Shown in pieces: positions 60,610-64,000 of a DNA stretch of 64,000 bases. The notes beneath the pieces are model-generated. The model worked only from the letters and a program-made list of their open reading frames with translations, did no database searches and was not told the origin of the DNA. The DNA lies in NCBI RefSeq assembly GCF_900199375.1, contig NZ_LT900217.1:992001-1056000 (forward strand), written 5' to 3'. Position 1 is the first letter of the stretch, and every line of letters begins with the position of its first letter. Both the position numbers and the translations under genes were made by a program. This DNA comes from Gordonibacter urolithinfaciens. Lineage in GTDB: Bacteria; Actinomycetota; Coriobacteriia; Coriobacteriales; Eggerthellaceae.

Positions 60610-61383
60610 TTAGAAAGCCTTGATGGCGTCGCGGAGGAACTCGGCGGCGCCAGGGGCCCATGCCTCGTAGTAGGCCTTGAAGCGCTCGTCGGCAACGTAC
60701 ATCTCGGCGAGGCCCCGATGCGCGGCCTTGGAGTACGTACCGTCCTTCCAGAAAGCGCACAGCCATTGACGGTGCAGATCGGCCGCATGGCGCGCTTCCT
60801 CGCTTGCCGGGTCGCCCGTCTCCATCGCCGCCACGAGGACGTCCCTGATCTCCCGCTCCAGCTCCTGCGTAGCGCGGTACTGTTCCTCGGTCATGCCCAT
60901 GAGCTTCGCGTTGCTCGCGTCGGCGGCATCGTCGCCCCAGCGCTCGCGCACCTCCTTGCCGTACTTCTTCTCGTTCTCGTCCACGAGGCCTTGCTTGAAC
61001 GCCTCGAACTTCTCCTCGTCCTTCATCGGGCCATCTCCTTCCATGCTGGCGAGCGTCTTCTCCACGCTCGCGATCAGTCCGTCAAGGCGCTCCTTGCGCG
61101 CGTGCAGCTCGCGCAGATGCCCGGCTAGCGCATCGCGCGCGTCGAACGCCGGGTCGTCCAGCAGCCGCTTGATGTCCGCCAGCGGCATCTCGGCCTCGCG
61201 GTACAGCAGCACCTGCTGCAGCCGGTCTACCTCGGCGGGCCCGTAGCGTCGGTAGCCGTTCGCCGCGCGCCCGGCCCGCACCAGCCCCAGCTCGTCGTAA
61301 TGGTGCAACGTGCGCACCGTGCACCCCGACAACGCCGCCAGCTCGTGCACCGTGTAGCCGCGCTCCGCCCGCTCGCACTCCAT
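60610..61383 (-). CDS. TipA-like MerR family regulator
   Basis: The 257-residue protein has an N-terminal MerR HTH (YTVHELAALSGCTVRTLHHYDELGLVRAGRAANGYRRYGPAEVDRLQQVLLYRE), a dimerisation helix to about residue 115, and a C-terminal TipAS domain (about 125-250: FKQGLVDENEKKYGKEVRERWGDDA, HRGLAEMYVADERFKAYYEAWAPGAAEFLRDAI). TipAS domains bind thiopeptide and other antibiotics. ATG 61383 follows GGAAGGAGG. Its promoter has the 19-base spacer typical of MerR-activated genes, so it is autoregulated. Confidence 0.95.
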   Translation of the reverse strand: MECERAERGYTVHELAALSGCTVRTLHHYDELGLVRAGRAANGYRRYGPAEVDRLQQVLLYREAEMPLADIKRLLDDPAFDARDALAGHLRELHARKERLDGLIASVEKTLASMEGDGPMKDEEKFEAFKQGLVDENEKKYGKEVRERWGDDAADASNAKLMGMTEEQYRATQELEREIRDVLVAAMETGDPASEEARHAADLHRQWLCAFWKDGTYSKAAHRGLAEMYVADERFKAYYEAWAPGAAEFLRDAIKAF

Positions 61384-61415
61384 GGGCGCCTCCTTCCTTT
61401 CGCGATCGCATCGAC

Positions 61416-61446
61416 AGCCTACACCCTCACGCAACGTCAGAGTCAA
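61416..61446 (-). promoter_or_regulatory. MerR-type promoter with 19-bp spacer and dyad
   Basis: TTGACT (61441-61446) and TAGGCT (61416-61421) are separated by 19 bases. The spacer contains an imperfect dyad, CTCTGACG-TTG-CGTGAGGG. This is the classic site at which MerR proteins twist an overlong spacer into an active promoter. Confidence 0.8.
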
Positions 61447-61476
61447 GCGCGAACATGCTCTGTCCTCTTGCAACCC

Positions 61477-61505
61477 TTCATATACCTTATTATATATGCT
61501 ATTAT
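61477..61505 (+). promoter_or_regulatory. Promoter of the Phd/ParE pair (TTCATA-17-TGCTATTAT)
   Basis: -35 TTCATA (61477-61482) and extended -10 TGC-TATTAT (61497-61505) with a 17-base spacer, in a strongly AT-rich patch usual for autoregulated toxin-antitoxin operons. Confidence 0.65.
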
Positions 61506-61536
61506 GTACTGAATAAAGAACATGGAAAGGAGCATC

Positions 61537-61854
61537 ATGTCCGCTCTCGCCGCACCGCTACCCGTCATCAGGCCCATTACCGACCTGCGCACGCAACTCA
61601 ACGATGTGTGCACCCAGGCGACCGAGCTGCAAGAGCCCATCGTGCTCACGAAGAACGGCGTGGCTTCCTTCGTGCTCATGGACAGCAACGCGTACGAAAC
61701 GACCGAACGGCGCAACCGTGTTTACCTGGCGCTCCGCGAGGCGGAAATCGAAGAGAAATACCGTCCCGAAACCCTCAACGCCGACGATTCCGAAGCGAAG
61801 ATGCGCGAGATCTTCGCGCTCTGGAACCTCGACTACCCTTCGAACGGGGACTGA
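61537..61854 (+). CDS. Phd/YefM family antitoxin
   Basis: The 105-residue protein has the Phd/YefM N-terminal DNA-binding domain (PVIRPITDLRTQLNDVCTQATELQEPIVLTKNGVASFVLMDSNAYE) and a C-terminal toxin-binding tail (REAEIEEKYRPETLNADDSEAKMREIFALWN). It should neutralise the ParE-like toxin encoded two bases further on and repress the operon. ATG 61537 is chosen over one 15 bases upstream because GGAAAGGAG is correctly spaced. Confidence 0.93.
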   Translation: MSALAAPLPVIRPITDLRTQLNDVCTQATELQEPIVLTKNGVASFVLMDSNAYETTERRNRVYLALREAEIEEKYRPETLNADDSEAKMREIFALWNLDYPSNGD

Positions 61855-61856
61855 TC

Positions 61857-62177
61857 ATGCTCGAACTCGCTTGGAGACCGCGCGCCCACCTCGATCGGGA
61901 GTCGATCGCCATCTACCTGGGACTTGAATGCAAAAACCCGCAAGCCGCCCTTGCGGCGATCCAGCGCGTCGACGCTGCAATCGAACATGCGCGCTCATTT
62001 CCCGATGCAGGCGGGCGCTTCGCAATAGACGGGCTTCACCATCGGGAATATCGAACGGTGCTGGCAAGCCCGTACACGGTGTACTACCGCTGCGACGACA
62101 CGGCACTGACGGTGTACCGCATTCTCCATCAGCGCCAGGACATTGACACCTACGCCCTCGTCGACCTGCCGGAATAA
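61857..62177 (+). CDS. RelE/ParE family toxin
   Basis: The 106-residue protein has the ParE-like fold: LAWRPRAHLDRESIAIYLGLECKNPQAALAAIQRVDAAIEHARSFPDAG, then HHREYRTVLASPYTVYYRCDDTALTVYRILHQRQD. The C-terminal VYRILHxRxD is typical of ParE/RelE members that poison gyrase or cut mRNA; the exact target is undecided. It starts two bases after the antitoxin stop codon. Confidence 0.92.
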   Translation: MLELAWRPRAHLDRESIAIYLGLECKNPQAALAAIQRVDAAIEHARSFPDAGGRFAIDGLHHREYRTVLASPYTVYYRCDDTALTVYRILHQRQDIDTYALVDLPE

Positions 62178-62213
62178 CCCGCGCGCAGCCTGGTTGCTAC
62201 GCGAGCAGCCCGC

Positions 62214-62969
62214 TCATCGCAGCCTCCCCACCCGCAGCTTGAGCACGCCCTTCGGGCAGGCGTCGGCGCACGCCGCGCACTGGATGCACTCGGCATCAAC
62301 GATCGCGCTGCCCTTCGCCAGCTGCTCCACCGGCAGGCTCATCGGGCAGGCGCGGTCGCACTTCCCGCAGCCGATGCAGCGGTCGGCCTCGGCGCTCACG
62401 TGCAGCTGCGGGACGCGCAGCGCGCTCCCCAGCTTCTCGCCCAACACCATGAACGGCGCCATCCAGCAGATGCCGTGGCACATGGCGCGCCGTCCCAGAA
62501 CGAGGTTGGGGACGAAGAACAGCGCCACGATGCCGAAGTAGATGGGCAGGCCCAGCGGGTTGTTCATCGACACGCCGCCCGGGATGCCGTACAGCGGGTC
62601 CACCACCGTGAAGCCGCCCGCCACCCAGGCGCAAGCGACGATGGAGAGCACCCACGGCACCCAGATGGCGTACTTCACGCGCTTGAGCCAGGCGGGCCTC
62701 GACGGCTTGCCCACGGCGGTGGCCGCAAGCTCCTGCAACCCGCCCGCCGCGCACAGCCATCCGCACCATGCGCGGCGCAACACGATGGCCGTCAGGAACT
62801 GCAGGCCGAACACGAGCATGCTGGCCGCCACGACGCCCGAGAGCGCACCCTCGATGATGAGCACCGGCGAGAAGTAAAAGATTATTATGGGGAACAGCAA
62901 GAACGTTGCGAGCAGCATCAGCCGCCGTATCCGTTGGCGCTTCTGCCCCCGCGAGATCGTCTCCCTCAT
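62214..62969 (-). CDS. NapH/YccM-like membrane ferredoxin
   Basis: The 251-residue protein has four membrane helices and two CxxxC-type motifs at the inner face (AWCGWLCAAGG and AMCHGICWMAPF). Two C-terminal 4Fe-4S motifs follow (CIGCGKCDRACP and CIQCAACADACP, about 190-240). The arrangement matches NapH/NosR/RdxA-type quinol-linked electron-transfer proteins. Its partner reductase is not in the window. The next gene upstream encodes a TetR regulator, which may control it. Confidence 0.92.
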   Translation of the reverse strand: MRETISRGQKRQRIRRLMLLATFLLFPIIIFYFSPVLIIEGALSGVVAASMLVFGLQFLTAIVLRRAWCGWLCAAGGLQELAATAVGKPSRPAWLKRVKYAIWVPWVLSIVACAWVAGGFTVVDPLYGIPGGVSMNNPLGLPIYFGIVALFFVPNLVLGRRAMCHGICWMAPFMVLGEKLGSALRVPQLHVSAEADRCIGCGKCDRACPMSLPVEQLAKGSAIVDAECIQCAACADACPKGVLKLRVGRLR

Positions 62970-63119
62970 TGCAAAGCCTTTCTACGTTTTTCGATCGCCC
63001 GGTCGTGGCGGCTTCCCCTGCAGGCCGCAGCCGCGTCCTGCTTTACGGGGAAAAGGAAGCCGTGACATCCTTTCTCGATGTCCAAGCACCTCATGCGAGG
63101 CTGCTTGGCATCCGGCCCC

Positions 63120-63677
63120 TCACGCGCGCACCAGCGAGACGAACCCCTTGAACGCACGATCCGTGCGCGCGTGCAGCTCCTCGTCGGAGAACTGCGCGCC
63201 CGTGGCCAGCATCGCCGCCATGCCGTGCACGAAGACGATCATGTCGAGGTACAGCTCGCGCGCCGCCTCGGGCGACAGATGCCCCAGCTCCTCGATGCAC
63301 TGCTGCACGCCATCGATGGCGACGCTCTCGTACACGCCTTCGAAGCCCGTCGCTTCCATATGGGGCGACAGGTACAGGAAGTGGAACAGCGGCCGCTCCT
63401 CGCGCGCAAGCCGCAGGTGCGAAAGGCCGTTGGACTCGAAGGCGTTGCACCCGTCGTGCTCATGCTCGCGGTTGTATGCCGCAACCCACGCCCGGGCGTG
63501 GTCGTACAACTGCCGCACCAGCTCCCCCATGTCGCCGAACAGGCTGTAGATCGGCTGCACCGAGCACCCCGCCCGCTGCGCCACCGACCGCGCGCTCAGC
63601 GCCGCCTCGCCCTGCTCGCGCACGACGGCAAGCGCCGCGTCGAGCACCTGCTCCCTGCCCACCCGCTGCTCCGGCAT
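63120..63677 (-). CDS. TetR family transcriptional regulator
   Basis: The 185-residue protein has a TetR HTH (REQVLDAALAVVREQGEAALSARSVAQRAGCSVQPIYSLFGDMGELV, about 8-55) and a C-terminal ligand domain of mostly helices (LYLSPHMEATGFEGVYESV). ATG 63677 follows GGGGGGG, a poor ribosome site, just downstream of a perfect palindrome, so autoregulation is likely. It precedes the NapH-like gene on the same strand. Confidence 0.9.
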   Translation of the reverse strand: MPEQRVGREQVLDAALAVVREQGEAALSARSVAQRAGCSVQPIYSLFGDMGELVRQLYDHARAWVAAYNREHEHDGCNAFESNGLSHLRLAREERPLFHFLYLSPHMEATGFEGVYESVAIDGVQQCIEELGHLSPEAARELYLDMIVFVHGMAAMLATGAQFSDEELHARTDRAFKGFVSLVRA

Positions 63678-63693
63678 GGCCGCCCCCCCTAAC

Positions 63694-63707
63694 ATAACAT
63701 ATGTTAT
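63694..63707. promoter_or_regulatory. TetR operator candidate (14-bp perfect palindrome)
   Basis: ATAACATATGTTAT lies 16 bases before the tetR-like start codon in the divergent gap, where it would overlap the promoter. This length and place fit a TetR-type operator. Confidence 0.65.
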
Positions 63708-63936
63708 ATGACAGTTGTAATATATCACCCCCGCGCCCGCCGGTCAAGGGAAGAGGCGGGGCAGGACGCCCATCGGGGGGAACGGGGCCCCTTTGGAAAC
63801 GCCCTCGTTTCACCTCCCCAACGATCCGCCATCGGGAAAGGCACGGCTCCCTTTCGGAACCGTTATGCGAAATCAAACGCGAGTCTCGGGCCCTACAATC
63901 GGCGCTGAATCGAACACCTGCGAAAGGAGACCTGTT

Positions 63937-64000
63937 TTGAAGAACATCGAGGAACGCCGCAACCGCACCATCGCCCGCGAGGCGAACTACCACGCGAGCA
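63937..64000 (+). CDS. Start of a gene cut by the window edge
   Basis: A TTG start behind CGAAAGGAG opens MKNIEERRNRTIAREANYHAS and runs off the end. TACAAT at 63894-63899 could be its -10. Too short to identify; it is divergent from the TetR gene. Confidence 0.55.
   Translation, partial: MKNIEERRNRTIAREANYHAS

Overview
The window is high-GC, gene-dense bacterial chromosome. Everything points to a Gram-positive, strictly anaerobic actinobacterium of the Coriobacteriia, most like Eggerthella and its relatives. The signs are a CIRCE-controlled clpC, a transcriptional T-box before pheS, a short (no activation domain) MetH with a separate activation subunit, EpsC-type serine acetyltransferase, the MEP isoprenoid genes ispD/ispF, lipoproteins with actinobacterial-style leaders, and GTG/TTG starts. 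The genus is inferred from gene content, not from a marker gene.

Layout. 0.4-9 kb: a FlaA1/CapD sugar dehydratase, a glutamate-cysteine ligase-like enzyme, two tandem SlyD-type FKBPs (one catalytically degenerate), an unknown two-gene unit (DUF6557-like plus Phd-like), a TVP38 membrane protein, SEC-C methionine aminopeptidase and a lipoprotein. 9-16.9 kb: DegV, pheS-pheT behind a Phe T-box, and a beta-lactamase-fold plus coiled-coil envelope operon. 17.3-28.3 kb: an accessory region of small regulators and ligand-binding proteins (GNAT, WYL, GyrI-like, XRE/zinc-ribbon, SPL radical SAM, proline racemase, LytTR-DUF3021, DUF3788/PNPOx, an SDR plus NTF2-like pair) that contains a REP-associated tyrosine transposase (RAYT) cassette. 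28.4-32.7 kb: metF - MetH activation subunit - metH. 32.8-36.7 kb: TspO, a U32 peptidase and a DUF4143 ATPase with a striking triple palindrome in its promoter. 36.8-48.2 kb: housekeeping (epsC-ispD-ispF-cysS, clpC, greA-lysS, tatA, tRNA-Pro). 48.4-58.6 kb: a thioesterase, a solute-binding lipoprotein next to a Cache-GGDEF-EAL protein, and an operon with an ATP-grasp ligase between two paralogous LPG-synthase-type (UPF0104) membrane proteins. 59-64 kb: a large membrane protein, TipA-like MerR, a Phd/ParE toxin-antitoxin pair, a NapH-like ferredoxin, a TetR regulator and the start of one more gene.

Non-coding structure is the most unusual aspect. At least seven loci carry a palindrome family with the core GACAnGGGGACGG; two inverted copies, together with a 27-bp direct repeat, bracket the RAYT gene. 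Apart from these, several intergenic gaps hold very long, nearly perfect inverted repeats (17-27 bp arms). Promoters repeatedly show an extended -10 of the form TGCTAnnnT with no recognisable -35, and four genes have a -10 box 6-7 bases before the ATG, predicting leaderless mRNAs.

The best candidates for undescribed biology are the RAYT/REP family, the UPF0104 - ATP-grasp - UPF0104 operon, the two-gene Phd-like/DUF6557-like unit and the DUF4143 ATPase with its palindromic control region. Functions given are read from sequence motifs; no database search was possible.
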